Below are positions 51,343 through 60,478 of a DNA stretch of 64,000 nt, piece after piece (the stretch's first letter is position 1; the number at the start of each line of letters is the position of its first letter). The notes beneath the pieces are model-generated. The model was not told the DNA's origin and did not search any database. It saw only the letters and a list, made by a program, of their open reading frames with translations. The stretch covers positions 186,001 through 250,000 of the forward strand of contig NZ_PNHL01000004.1 in assembly GCF_002871795.1 (NCBI RefSeq). The letters are read 5' to 3'. The position numbers were made by a program, and so were the translations under genes. Source of the stretch: Brachybacterium sp. UMB0905. Lineage in GTDB: Bacteria; Actinomycetota; Actinomycetes; Actinomycetales; Dermabacteraceae.

Positions 51343-52220
51343 ACAAGGACCGCAGCTCCGTCGTCCTGCGCTGGCTGTTCCTCGCCCCGACGATGCTCGG
51401 CATCGGACTGTTCGTGGTGGTGCCGATCCTCGGGTCCCTCGTGCTGGCATTCTTCCGCTGGGACATCATCACCTCCCCTCAATTCGTGGGCCTGCAGAAC
51501 TTCGCCGAGATCGCGACCGACTCCACGGTGGCGGTGTCCTTCGCCAACACCGCGGTGTTCGTGGTGGTGGCGGTCATCGCACAGCTCTGCGTCGCCATGC
51601 TGCTGGCCGTCCTGGTGCAATCCTCGATGCCGGGATGGCTGAGGGTCTTCTTCCGCTCCACTTTCTTCTTCCCGCTGGTGCTCTCCGCTGCGAGCGTCTC
51701 CATCCTCATGAAGTACCTCTTCAACGAGAGCTACGGGGTGGTCAACTGGGCGCTGTCCCTCGTGAACATCCCCGCCGTCCCATGGCTGACCAGCCCACAG
51801 TGGGCCATGGTCGTGGTCATCTGCGTCTACGTGTGGCAGAACTTCGGATTCTCTTTCCTGCTGTTCATCGGAGGGCTCGGCGCCATTCCCACCGAGGTCT
51901 ATGAAGCCGGTGATCTCGACGGCGCCACGGGCCCGCGGCGCTTCTTCCACCTGACCTTGCCGCTGGTGAGCCCTACCCTGCTGGTCGCCTCGGTCATGGC
52001 GATCATCTCGGCCCTCCAGGTCTTCGATCAGCCGTACGTCCTCACCCGCGGCGGCCCCGGCGACTCCACCCGCACCGTTGTCATGGTGATCTACGAGAGC
52101 GCCTTCCGGCAGCTCGAGTTCGGCCGGGCGAGTGCTATCGGGCTGATCCTCATGGTCCTGATCATGCTGGTCACCGCCGCGCAGTTCCGCCTCGCCCGCC
52201 GATTCGTGTTCTACCAGTGA
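51339..52220 (+). CDS. Sugar ABC transporter permease (MalF type)
   Basis: This 293-residue permease has six helices and the cytoplasmic EAA loop (EVYEAGDLDGATGPRRFFHLTLPLVSPT) that docks the ATPase. It overlaps the binding-protein gene by 4 bp (ATGA), so the two are translated together. It forms the channel with the next gene product for import of the oligosaccharide. Confidence 0.93.
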   Translation: MNKDRSSVVLRWLFLAPTMLGIGLFVVVPILGSLVLAFFRWDIITSPQFVGLQNFAEIATDSTVAVSFANTAVFVVVAVIAQLCVAMLLAVLVQSSMPGWLRVFFRSTFFFPLVLSAASVSILMKYLFNESYGVVNWALSLVNIPAVPWLTSPQWAMVVVICVYVWQNFGFSFLLFIGGLGAIPTEVYEAGDLDGATGPRRFFHLTLPLVSPTLLVASVMAIISALQVFDQPYVLTRGGPGDSTRTVVMVIYESAFRQLEFGRASAIGLILMVLIMLVTAAQFRLARRFVFYQ

Positions 52221-52272
52221 GTCGCCTGACCGCCTCAGCGAGCACCCCCGTGCACCTCCGGAAGGACCTGTG

Positions 52273-53094
52273 ATGCAATCCCGACTCCCGTCTCTCGCCA
52301 AGTACGCCGTGCTGCTGGTGGCCGCCGTGCTCACCCTCGGGCCGGTGTGGTGGACCTTCACCACCTCGCTCCGTCCGGCCGCAGAGTCCTTCAATCTGCC
52401 GCCGAGCTTCTTCCCGCTGTCCCCGGACTTCTCGAGCTACGCGGCGGTCTTCGAGCAGATCAAGGTCCCTCTGCTCGTGCTCAACAGCGGACTGGTCACG
52501 GCGCTCATCGCCGCAGGCCAGATGATCACCGCCGCGATGGCCGGGTATGTCTTCGCCCGCATGGAGTTCCGAGGCAAGAATCTGCTGTTTTCGATCGTGC
52601 TGTCCACCATGATGGTCCCGGCACAGGTGACCATCGTGCCGGTGTTCATGCTGATCCGAGGCATCGGGCTGTCGGACACGCTGCTCGCGCTCATCCTGCC
52701 CGCGATCCCCACCGCCTTCGGCACATTCCTCATGCGCCAGTACTTTCTGGGGCTGCCGCTCGAGCTCGGTGAGGCGGCTGCGATCGACGGCGCCAGCCCG
52801 TGGCGCACCTTCTTCTCGATCTACGCGCCTCTGGCGCTACCCGGGATGGCGATCGTCGGCGTCCTCGCCTTCAACTTCCATTGGAACGAGTTCTTCCGGC
52901 CCCTCATCTTCATGATCTCCGAGCAGAACTACACGCTCCCGCTGGGCCTGGTGACCCTCCAGGGCAACCTCGGGACCGGATCGATCTCGATCGTCCTGGC
53001 CGGTGTGATCCTCTCGATGATCCCCGCTGTGGTGGTCTTCCTCTTCGGCCAGCAATACCTGCGAGACGGCCTCACCGCCGGATCGTCCAAGTGA
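52273..53094 (+). CDS. Sugar ABC transporter permease (MalG type)
   Basis: This 273-residue permease has six helices. The EAA loop reads ELGEAAAIDGASPWRTFFSIYAPLALPG, typical of MalG partners. GAAGGA lies 7 bp before ATG 52273; a GTG one codon earlier is also possible. It follows the MalF-type gene by 52 bp and is 46 bp before the GH32 gene. Confidence 0.93.
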   Translation: MQSRLPSLAKYAVLLVAAVLTLGPVWWTFTTSLRPAAESFNLPPSFFPLSPDFSSYAAVFEQIKVPLLVLNSGLVTALIAAGQMITAAMAGYVFARMEFRGKNLLFSIVLSTMMVPAQVTIVPVFMLIRGIGLSDTLLALILPAIPTAFGTFLMRQYFLGLPLELGEAAAIDGASPWRTFFSIYAPLALPGMAIVGVLAFNFHWNEFFRPLIFMISEQNYTLPLGLVTLQGNLGTGSISIVLAGVILSMIPAVVVFLFGQQYLRDGLTAGSSK

Positions 53095-53140
53095 CCGCCC
53101 CCTCCCTTGAACCGTCCCGATGACCCAGGAGAACTGCTCC

Positions 53141-54418
53141 ATGACAACCGACATCGCTTTCCCCGCTCTGCACCGGGTGCACCCGCGCGGCTGGCTCAAC
53201 GACCCCAACGGCATCCTGCGCAGCGCTGACGGGCGCTGGCACGTGTACTTCCAGTTCAACCCGCACTCGGCCCGCCACGAGAGGATCCACTGGGGGCACA
53301 TGTCGTCCCCGGACATGGTCACCTGGCGCCAGGAGCCGCTGGGCCCGGTGCCCCGGCCCGGTGAAGCGGACCAGGACGGCTGTTGGAGCGGCGTGGGTCT
53401 CATGGACGGTGATACCCCCACCCTCGTCTACTCCGGTGTGGACGGAGCGAACAACCAGTTCTCGCGGGTGATCGTGGCTCGCACGGATCCGTCGGCCGCG
53501 GAGCTCATCGATCCTGGCCGCGTGGTCGCAGAGATTCCGGAGGTGGAAGGCCTGATCGGGGTGCGCGATCCCTTCCTCTTCGAGCACGATGGCCGACGCT
53601 GGGCGGTGCAGGGTGCGGGAGTGCGCGAAGGCGGCGGCTTCGTCGCCACCCTGCTGCTGTACGACGCGGAGGATCTCGAGGACTGGCGCCTCGTGGGAAC
53701 CCTGCTGCACGGTGATGACCCGGTCGCGCAGGAGCACGCCCCGGCCGACCTGTGGGAATGCCCCCAGCTGGTCAAGGTGGGGGAGCGGTGGGTGCTGCTG
53801 CTGAGCCTGTGGCGCCACCGGGAGAACGGCGACGAAGGCCCGGTCCAGGTGAATCATCTGGTGGGCGACTTGGTCACGACCGACGACGGAACCCCGCGGT
53901 TCATCCCCTCCGGGGGCGGACGCGCCGAGCTGGGGCCAGACTTCTATGCTCCGCAGGCCGTGGCGGACAACGGCCGGGCCCTGCTGTGGGGCTGGGCGTG
54001 GGAAGAGGCTGAACGGACTCAGGAGCAGACAGACGCCCAGGGCTGGGCCGGCACCCTCACCTCTCCGCGCGTGCTCCGGCTGCGTGGTGACACCCTGCTC
54101 ATGGATCCCGCCCCGGAACTCGCGGTGCTGCGCGGTGATTCGCTGGAACCAAGCGAGACTGGACTCCAGATTCCTGCCCCGTTCCGGGCCGAGGTCCGTG
54201 TCACCGGACCCGCTCACGTGGTGCTGCGCCGAGCCGATGGGGAGGAGCAGGAGCTGCTCGCCGCCCAGGGGCCGGCCACGATCCTTCTGGACGGTGGCCT
54301 GCTCGAGGTGCTTGAGCAGGAGAGCACCGCTGCGACCCGTCGCTTCCACCCGAGAAGCGGAGACATCGTGCTCGTGCGTGGGCAGGTCGACGCCGCCTGG
54401 GAGCTGCGCCGGCCGTAG
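53141..54418 (+). CDS. GH32 beta-fructosidase (sucrose/fructan hydrolase)
   Basis: This 425-residue glycoside hydrolase family 32 enzyme has the three catalytic boxes WLNDPNG (nucleophile Asp21), RDP (142-144, transition-state stabiliser) and EC (acid/base Glu206). It has no signal peptide, so imported fructosides are cut inside the cell. The start at ATG 53141 is set by AGGAG 9 bp upstream. A beta-sandwich C-terminal domain (about 320-425) follows. As last gene of the ABC operon it defines the pathway: import and hydrolysis of sucrose, kestose or short fructans. A family B palindrome follows at 54423. Confidence 0.93.
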   Translation: MTTDIAFPALHRVHPRGWLNDPNGILRSADGRWHVYFQFNPHSARHERIHWGHMSSPDMVTWRQEPLGPVPRPGEADQDGCWSGVGLMDGDTPTLVYSGVDGANNQFSRVIVARTDPSAAELIDPGRVVAEIPEVEGLIGVRDPFLFEHDGRRWAVQGAGVREGGGFVATLLLYDAEDLEDWRLVGTLLHGDDPVAQEHAPADLWECPQLVKVGERWVLLLSLWRHRENGDEGPVQVNHLVGDLVTTDDGTPRFIPSGGGRAELGPDFYAPQAVADNGRALLWGWAWEEAERTQEQTDAQGWAGTLTSPRVLRLRGDTLLMDPAPELAVLRGDSLEPSETGLQIPAPFRAEVRVTGPAHVVLRRADGEEQELLAAQGPATILLDGGLLEVLEQESTAATRRFHPRSGDIVLVRGQVDAAWELRRP

Positions 54419-54422
54419 TCGA

Positions 54423-54497
54423 TTCCATGAAAGACACGCAGACGGCCGGCCAGCTGCACTATGCGCGCGGTCGGTCGTTTGCGTGCCGTCTGTGGAA
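54423..54497. repeat. 75-bp palindromic element, family B copy 3
   Basis: This is the most complete palindrome of the family: GATTCCA near the left end and GGAATC at the right, with ACGCAGACGGCCGGCC matched by GGTCGGTCGTTTGCGT. It lies 5 bp after the GH32 stop and 51 bp before the end of a convergent gene, where it could terminate both transcripts. Confidence 0.9.
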
Positions 54498-54547
54498 TCC
54501 CACGCCGTACTGCGCCACGGATCGACATCACGCCGCCGGTCCTGCCC

Positions 54548-55663
54548 TCACCCGCCCTGCAGCGGCAGCATCCCCTCAAGCGCCTCGAGCCATGGCCCCA
54601 GCTCCCAGCCCTGCGCAGCGACCCAGGCGTCGTCGAAGTAGGTGTCGGTGTAGCGGTCTCCGGGGTCGCACAGCAGTGTGAGCAGCGAGCCTTCCTCCCC
54701 CCGTTCGCGCATCTGCGTGATCAGCTGCGCGCACGCGATGAGATTCGTGCCGGTCGAGGCGCCCACGCGGCGGCCCAGCACCTGCGAGAGGTAGCGCGCA
54801 CCGGCCACCGAGGCGGCATCGGGCACGCGGATCATGCGGTCCACCACACCGGGCACGAAGCTCGGCTCCACCTGCGGTCGCCCGATCCCTTCGATCCGCG
54901 AGCCGCAGCTCGTGGTCACGCCCGGATCGTCCTGCACCCAGCCGTCGAAGAACGCCGAGTTCTCCACGTCCGCAACGCACAGGCCTGTGGGCAGCCGCAG
55001 ATACCGCAGGTAGCGCCCGAAGGTGGCACTGGTCCCGCCGGTCCCGGCGCCCACCACCACCCAGCGCGGCACCGGATGCGGCTCGAGGGCCAGCTGCGCG
55101 AATGCACTGACGGCGATCGAGTTGTTGCCCCGCCAGTCGGTGGCGCGCTCGGCGTAGGTGAACTGGTCCACGAACAGGCCGCCGCATTCATCGGCCAGGC
55201 GCTGCGCCTCGCGACCCAGTCCTGCTGCGCCGTCCACCTGGTGACAGGTCCCGCCCGCCGCTTCGATGAGCGCGATCTTGCGGGCACTCGTGCCGTGCGG
55301 CACCACGGCCACGAAGGGGATATCCAGCTGGCGTGCCACATGCGCTTCGCTGACAGCCGTGGAGCCGCTGGAGGCCTCGATCACGGGCATCCCTGGCCGC
55401 AGATGCCCGTTGACCAGGTGATACAGGAACAGCGAGCGGGCCAGGCGATGCTTCAGGCTGCCGGAGAAGTGCGTGGATTCATCCTTGAGGTACAGCTGGA
55501 TGCCCCACTCGGCGGGCAGCTGCAGCGGCAGCAGATGCGTATCCGCGCTGCGCCGCCCATCGGCCTCCAGGCGCCGCACCCGCTCGGCCACCCAGCACCG
55601 CAGCTCCTCATCGCTGCGATCCACGTCCTGCAGTTCCTGTGGCCACCGTGCGCACTCATCCAT
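54548..55663 (-). CDS. PLP-dependent cysteine synthase-family enzyme
   Basis: This 371-residue fold-type II PLP enzyme has the lysine in [20 protein letters not shown] and a phosphate/substrate loop in [38 protein letters not shown] is the glycine-rich PLP-phosphate loop, and [17 protein letters not shown] is the usual C-terminal signature. The length and the tail match the Cds1-type cysteine desulfhydrase/cysteine synthase-like group rather than CysK. It may release sulfide from cysteine. TACGGT lies 6 nt before the ATG (leaderless). Confidence 0.88.
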   Translation of the reverse strand: MDECARWPQELQDVDRSDEELRCWVAERVRRLEADGRRSADTHLLPLQLPAEWGIQLYLKDESTHFSGSLKHRLARSLFLYHLVNGHLRPGMPVIEASSGSTAVSEAHVARQLDIPFVAVVPHGTSARKIALIEAAGGTCHQVDGAAGLGREAQRLADECGGLFVDQFTYAERATDWRGNNSIAVSAFAQLALEPHPVPRWVVVGAGTGGTSATFGRYLRYLRLPTGLCVADVENSAFFDGWVQDDPGVTTSCGSRIEGIGRPQVEPSFVPGVVDRMIRVPDAASVAGARYLSQVLGRRVGASTGTNLIACAQLITQMRERGEEGSLLTLLCDPGDRYTDTYFDDAWVAAQGWELGPWLEALEGMLPLQGG

Positions 55664-55704
55664 GGCATGACCGTAGCGGCTCGCCCGGCCCTATGCTCGA
55701 CGTC

Positions 55705-56736
55705 GTGACGAACCAGCGGGCGCAGGCCGACGGGGACTCGGGCGCGCAGGAGGGCGCGCCCGAGGACCCCGAGGTGATCGACGCCGTCCCCCTGGACCCT
55801 GAGGCGCTACGCAGTCCCACCCTCCCGAACTTCGGCGAGCACGACATTCCTGGTGTGACCAGCGCCGATACTGCAGTCCGCGGCAGCGCAGCGCCCGGCA
55901 GCACCGTCCCCGTTAGCGCAACCTCCGGCAGTGCAGCCACCGACGCCCGTGCCGCCGCGTCGCTCCCGCTCCCGGGCGCGCCAAGCCCCGGCCCCGAGGG
56001 TCACCGCATCCCGCGCGGCCTCGATGACCCGGACCTGCAGGACGGCCCGCGCCGTCGCGGCCGGTGGCGTGGCAATCTCCCAGCCTGGGCGATCCTGGGC
56101 ATCGTCGCCGTACAGGCCGTGGTCGTCGTGCTCGTAGTCGCGATGGTCACCGGCACTGTCCGCACCGCCCTGGCACCACCAGCCCCTGCCACCTCCTCCG
56201 CCTCCCCGAGCATCCCGCCGGCGAGCCCGCGCGCCACCCCGTCGGCCACCCCCACCGAGCAGGAGAAGGAACCCGGCACCGTCACTGACGCTGAGGGGGA
56301 GAAGATCGCGATCGGCACCGATCCCGATGACCCGGCCGTGGTGGGGGAGCACACCTTCGCCTGGGAGGTGTGGACCAGCGGCACCCTGTCGGTCACCGCC
56401 CGTGAGGTGGACACCGATGCGCAGCTGCCCGGCGCGGAGGACCTCGTGGCCGACGGGTATCAGCTGGTCATCGCCACCTATGAGGTGCGGTACGACGGGC
56501 CGACCCGCCTCGCGCCCGTCGAGGAGTTGTGGCCGACCGCCGAATCGGCCCGCCGCTACTACCCGGATATCGCCGAAGGGCTCGTCGATGATCCGATGCG
56601 GCAGGTGGACGCCCTCTCCAGCGGCGAGAGCGCTACGTTCCGCAGCGTCTTCATGGTGCCGACGGAGGAGCTCGACTCCTTCCTGCTGGCAGTGGAGACC
56701 TATAACGGCGAGCGCCTCTACTACGCGGCCGACTGA
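55705..56736 (+). CDS. Membrane-anchored protein with acidic/Ala-rich N-terminus
   Basis: This 343-residue protein starts at GTG 55705, 7 nt after TATGCT, and reads TNQRAQADGDSGAQEGAPED. The N-terminal ~115 residues are low-complexity Ala/Pro/Ser. A helix follows (AWAILGIVAVQAVVVVLVVAMV), then a Ser/Pro/Thr linker and a ~150-residue extracytoplasmic domain (FAWEVWTSGTLSVTAREVDT, YQLVIATYEVRY) that resembles DUF4352-type beta-sandwiches. The function is unknown. It has the same architecture as 5989-7002 and 59354-60415. Confidence 0.68.
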   Translation: MTNQRAQADGDSGAQEGAPEDPEVIDAVPLDPEALRSPTLPNFGEHDIPGVTSADTAVRGSAAPGSTVPVSATSGSAATDARAAASLPLPGAPSPGPEGHRIPRGLDDPDLQDGPRRRGRWRGNLPAWAILGIVAVQAVVVVLVVAMVTGTVRTALAPPAPATSSASPSIPPASPRATPSATPTEQEKEPGTVTDAEGEKIAIGTDPDDPAVVGEHTFAWEVWTSGTLSVTAREVDTDAQLPGAEDLVADGYQLVIATYEVRYDGPTRLAPVEELWPTAESARRYYPDIAEGLVDDPMRQVDALSSGESATFRSVFMVPTEELDSFLLAVETYNGERLYYAAD

Positions 56737-56994
56737 GCAGCCCGCGAGGGCTCCCGCACCGCCCGCAGACGGCCCGTCCACGCCGGGCCTGCCCCGTGAG
56801 TGTGAGCATCCCGCCAGGTGCACGGCCGTTTCCGCGCCGCGGGCCCTCCGCCCGTACCCGGTCCCAGCCGTCGCCCAGCCCTCCGGCCGCGGTGGACAGC
56901 CCCCGGGCCCCTGCGGCATGATCTATATGAAACCCGGGGTATCAGGCATTCTTTCTGCACCCCGCCCTCGACGGAGAGACCACGGAAGGCCGCC

Positions 56995-59172
56995 ATGACC
57001 AGCTACATCGAGCACGTCACCCGAGTTCTCACCGAGGATCGCGAGCATCCGGGCCTCGGCGCCGTGGCCGTGCTGACCTTCGCCCCGCCGGAAGGGCAGG
57101 AGCGCCGCCCCGCGACCCTGGGCCCGCGCTCCATCCAGGCCGTGACCGGCGCGATTTCCACCGCGCTGGACCGCGCCGAAGCCGGGGACATCGCCGCGAT
57201 CGCCCTGACCGGCACCGGGAAGGTGTTCCTCGCCGGCGCAGACCTGTCGATGTTCGCCGACCCCACCGCCGTGAACCACGTCGAGGAGATGACCCGCGTC
57301 GCCCATGACCTGCAGATCCGCGTACGCACGAGCCCCGTGCCCGTGCTCGCACACCTCAACGGCGCAGCGCTCGGCGGCGGCCTCGAAGTGGCGCTCATGG
57401 CCGACGTCCGCACCGCCGCTCCCGGCGTGCGCGGCATCGGGCTGCCGGAGACGGGCCTGGGGATCCTGCCCGGCTGGGGCGGCACCACGCTGCTGCAGTC
57501 CGTGGTCGACCCCGAGACTGCGGTGCGCATGATCCTCGAGGACCCTGCCCGCGACCGACAGCTGAGCGCCGAGCAGGCCCTCGAGATCGGCCTCGTGGAC
57601 GCTCCTGCGGCGGACCTTGCGGAGGCGCTAAACCAGTTCGCGGCCCTCATCGCCGCGCATGCGGATGTCGAGGACACCGACGGGGACGTGGTGGATCCCG
57701 CCGTGGCGGGCGCCTGGGCGGGCCGCACCCACCCGCTGCCCGATGCCGCCGGCCCCGAGGCCGATGCGCTGCGCGATGCCCTGGATGCCGCCCACGGTCC
57801 TGCTGAGTCCCGCCGCGAGTGGGCCCAGCGCCTCGCCGCTGCCGGCGCCCCGGCCGTGGCCCGTGCCGTCGAGCTGCTGGGGCAGCTGCCCGGCTCCACC
57901 CTCGAGGACGCCCTGGCCCGCGAAGGTGCGGCGCTCGGGGAGCTCGTGCGCACCGATGCCGCCGCAGCCTCCCTGTACGCCGCGGAGATGCTGCGCCGCG
58001 GCAAGCCCGGCCGCACCCCCGTCGATGGTGCGCGCGAGATCCGGAAGGTGGGCGTGGCCGGTGCTGGCCTCATGGCCTCCCAGATCGCTGCTCAGCTGGC
58101 GCTGGGCCTGCAGGTGCCGGTGGTCATGCGCGACCTCGACGAGGAGATCGCCGCGAAGGGCCTCACCGCTGCCCGCGATGTCATCGAGCGCGCCGCCCAG
58201 CGCGGCCGGATCGACGAGGACACCGCCCGCCGCGTGGCCGAGAACCTCTCGGCCACCACCGATCTGCAGGACCTCACCGGCTGCGACCTCGTCATCGAAG
58301 CGGTCCCCGAGGTGCTCGCGATCAAGAAGTCCGTGTTCGCCGAGCTCGAGAGCGTCCTGGACGAGCAGGCGCTGCTGGTCACCAACACCTCGTCGCTGTC
58401 GGTCGCGGCGATGGCCGAGGACCTTGAGCATCCCGAGCGGGTGGTGGGTCTGCACTTCTTCAACCCCGTGGAGAAGATGCCGCTGGTGGAGGTGATCCAC
58501 ACCGAGGCGACGAATGAGTCGACCCTCGCCACGGGCCTCGAGGTGGTGCGGCGCCTGCGCAAGTTCGCCGTCCAGTGCGCCGATGCTCCCGGTTTCGTGG
58601 TGAACCGCCTGCTGTTCCGTGTGCTCGGCGAGGTGCTCGCGGCTGTGGACGCCGGCGCCGACCCGTCGGAGGTGGATGCTTCCCTGGACTCGATTGGCCT
58701 GCCGATGCGGCCTTTCGCACTGCTGGACCTGGTGGGTCTCGCCGTCGCCGACCATGTGGGCCAGGTCCTCGTCGCGGAGCTCGGCGACCGTTTCCACGCC
58801 TCCCCGGGCCTCGCCGCGATGGTCGAGCGGAAGGCCCGCTTCACCGAGAAGGCGAAGACCACCGTGCACCCGCCCGTCTCGCCCACCGTCGCCGAGGTGT
58901 TCACCGCCGCGAACCCTGAGCGGCCCGCCACGGCGCCCAGCATCTGGGAGGCGCTCGCCGATCGCGTCCGCGAAGGCCTCGCCGAGGAGATCGCGCTGAT
59001 GCTCGATGCCGGTGTGGTGGAGCAGCCGGAGCAGGTGGACCTCGCCCTGATTCTGGGCGCCGGATTCCCGCGCCACCGCGGCGGCATCACCCCGCACCTG
59101 GACGCCTCCGGCGCCGCCGAGCGCGGAGCCGGCCGGACCTTCCACGAGGAGCGGTTCACCCGGCGCTCGTGA
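56995..59172 (+). CDS. FadB-like bifunctional enoyl-CoA hydratase / 3-hydroxyacyl-CoA dehydrogenase
   Basis: This 725-residue beta-oxidation enzyme has an N-terminal crotonase domain (about 1-200; LTGTGKVFLAGADLSMF, HLNGAALGGGLEVALMADVR, GLPETGLGILPGWGGT with the catalytic Glu). A linker follows, then an NAD-binding domain from ~345 (VGVAGAGLMASQIAAQLALG) and the HAD C-terminal domain (VVGLHFFNPVEKMPLVEVIH, DAPGFVVNRLL). It hydrates enoyl-CoA and oxidises 3-hydroxyacyl-CoA, feeding the thiolase encoded at 45156. GGAAGG before ATG 56995 sets the start. The nucleotide loop has GLMAS where GxMGxGIA is common. Confidence 0.94.
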   Translation: MTSYIEHVTRVLTEDREHPGLGAVAVLTFAPPEGQERRPATLGPRSIQAVTGAISTALDRAEAGDIAAIALTGTGKVFLAGADLSMFADPTAVNHVEEMTRVAHDLQIRVRTSPVPVLAHLNGAALGGGLEVALMADVRTAAPGVRGIGLPETGLGILPGWGGTTLLQSVVDPETAVRMILEDPARDRQLSAEQALEIGLVDAPAADLAEALNQFAALIAAHADVEDTDGDVVDPAVAGAWAGRTHPLPDAAGPEADALRDALDAAHGPAESRREWAQRLAAAGAPAVARAVELLGQLPGSTLEDALAREGAALGELVRTDAAAASLYAAEMLRRGKPGRTPVDGAREIRKVGVAGAGLMASQIAAQLALGLQVPVVMRDLDEEIAAKGLTAARDVIERAAQRGRIDEDTARRVAENLSATTDLQDLTGCDLVIEAVPEVLAIKKSVFAELESVLDEQALLVTNTSSLSVAAMAEDLEHPERVVGLHFFNPVEKMPLVEVIHTEATNESTLATGLEVVRRLRKFAVQCADAPGFVVNRLLFRVLGEVLAAVDAGADPSEVDASLDSIGLPMRPFALLDLVGLAVADHVGQVLVAELGDRFHASPGLAAMVERKARFTEKAKTTVHPPVSPTVAEVFTAANPERPATAPSIWEALADRVREGLAEEIALMLDAGVVEQPEQVDLALILGAGFPRHRGGITPHLDASGAAERGAGRTFHEERFTRRS

Positions 59173-59353
59173 GCCGTGGGGAAATTCGCGCTGCGCCGTC
59201 CCCGGATCGGGGCCGTGCACGGGGCTGTGCGGCACTGAACATGTGTCGCACAAGAGGTATGATCATGTGAGGTGACCTGCACCGTCGGCGGTCATCTCCG
59301 TCAGGGTTCTGCCAGAGAAAGGGGTCGGCACCACCCGGGTGTCGGATGAGAAC

Positions 59354-60415
59354 ATGTCGCAGCCGCCGCAGAATGGATGGGGTCAGCCACCCTCGGGTGA
59401 CGCCTATGGTGCCCAGGGGGCCGACGGGTACGGCCAGCAGGATTACGGCCAGCAGGATTACGGCCAGCAGGGTTACGGCGCGGGCTCGCCCAATGCCGGA
59501 TATGGCCAGGGTTCAGCGAACGCCGGGTACGGCCAGCAGGATTACGGCCAGCAGGGCTATGGCCAGCAGGGCTACGGCGCGCCCTCCCCGTCCTCGGGCT
59601 TCGGACCGGGATCGGCGAACTCCGGGTACGGTCAGGATGCCGCCTTCGCAGCGGGCTACGGCGCCGACTCCACCTTCAGTCAGCCACCGAAGAAGAGCAG
59701 CAAGCTGCCGATCTTCGTGTGCATCGGCTGCGCGGTGCTCGCGCTACTGCTGGTCCTGGTGGGCGGCGGGATCTTCCTGTTCACCCGCGGCGGTGATGAC
59801 ACCTCCGGTCGCGCCACCCAGAGCGAGGCGAGCAGCGAGCCTGCCCAGGAGGAGTCCTCGGAGCCGGCCGAGGAGGAGTCCTCGGAGCCGGCCGAGGACG
59901 AGAGCAGCGAACCAGCGGAGGAGGACTCCTCCGAACCGGCCGACGAGAAGCCGACCGGCGGCGGTTCCGGCGGCGAGGGCACCCGCGACAACCCCTACGG
60001 CGTCGGGGACACCTTCACACTCGATGACGGTGCCGACGGCAAAGTCGAGGTCACGATCGGCGAGGTGAACTGGGACGCCACCGACGCCGTGATGAAGGCC
60101 AGTGAGTTCAACGAGAAGCCGGGAGATGGGGAGACCTACATCCTCGTCCCTATCACCGTGACGTATTCGGGTCCGGAGTCCTTCTCGCCGGCGCTGGGGC
60201 TCTCCATCGAGTACGTCTCCGGCAAGGGCAACTCCTTCACCTTCGGCGGTGCGCTCACCGAGAACAGCTCCATCGATGTCGGGACGCTGTATGACGGCGG
60301 CAATGGCTCCTGGGAGGAGGCGGCCATCGTGCCCGTCGATCACACGAAGGACGGCATGATCTCGGTGCGGGTGCTGTTCAACTTCGGCGGCGAGGACGTG
60401 TGGGTGCAGGTCTGA
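59354..60415 (+). CDS. Membrane-anchored protein with GYGQQ repeats and acidic linker
   Basis: This 353-residue protein has a cytosolic N-terminus of ~115 residues made of Tyr/Gly/Gln repeats ([31 protein letters not shown]), like a prion-type low-complexity tail. One helix follows ([20 protein letters not shown]), then an acidic spacer built of SSEPAEE repeats and a DUF4352-like domain ([40 protein letters not shown]). Such domains are common in actinobacterial surface proteins of unknown role. ATG 59354 is preferred to GTG 59339, but neither has a clear ribosome-binding site. Confidence 0.75.
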   Translation: MSQPPQNGWGQPPSGDAYGAQGADGYGQQDYGQQDYGQQGYGAGSPNAGYGQGSANAGYGQQDYGQQGYGQQGYGAPSPSSGFGPGSANSGYGQDAAFAAGYGADSTFSQPPKKSSKLPIFVCIGCAVLALLLVLVGGGIFLFTRGGDDTSGRATQSEASSEPAQEESSEPAEEESSEPAEDESSEPAEEDSSEPADEKPTGGGSGGEGTRDNPYGVGDTFTLDDGADGKVEVTIGEVNWDATDAVMKASEFNEKPGDGETYILVPITVTYSGPESFSPALGLSIEYVSGKGNSFTFGGALTENSSIDVGTLYDGGNGSWEEAAIVPVDHTKDGMISVRVLFNFGGEDVWVQV

Positions 60416-60439
60416 TCAGCACTGGCTGATCGGCGTGAT

Positions 60440-60469
60440 GGGGCGGTGGTCCGAGGTGGCCGCCGCCCC
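60440..60469. terminator. Hairpin between convergent genes
   Basis: GGGGCGGTGG pairs with CCGCCGCCCC (one G-U pair) around TCCGAGGTGG. It sits between stops at 60415 and 60479 and can serve both transcripts. Confidence 0.65.
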
Positions 60470-60478
60470 GCCCCGTGC

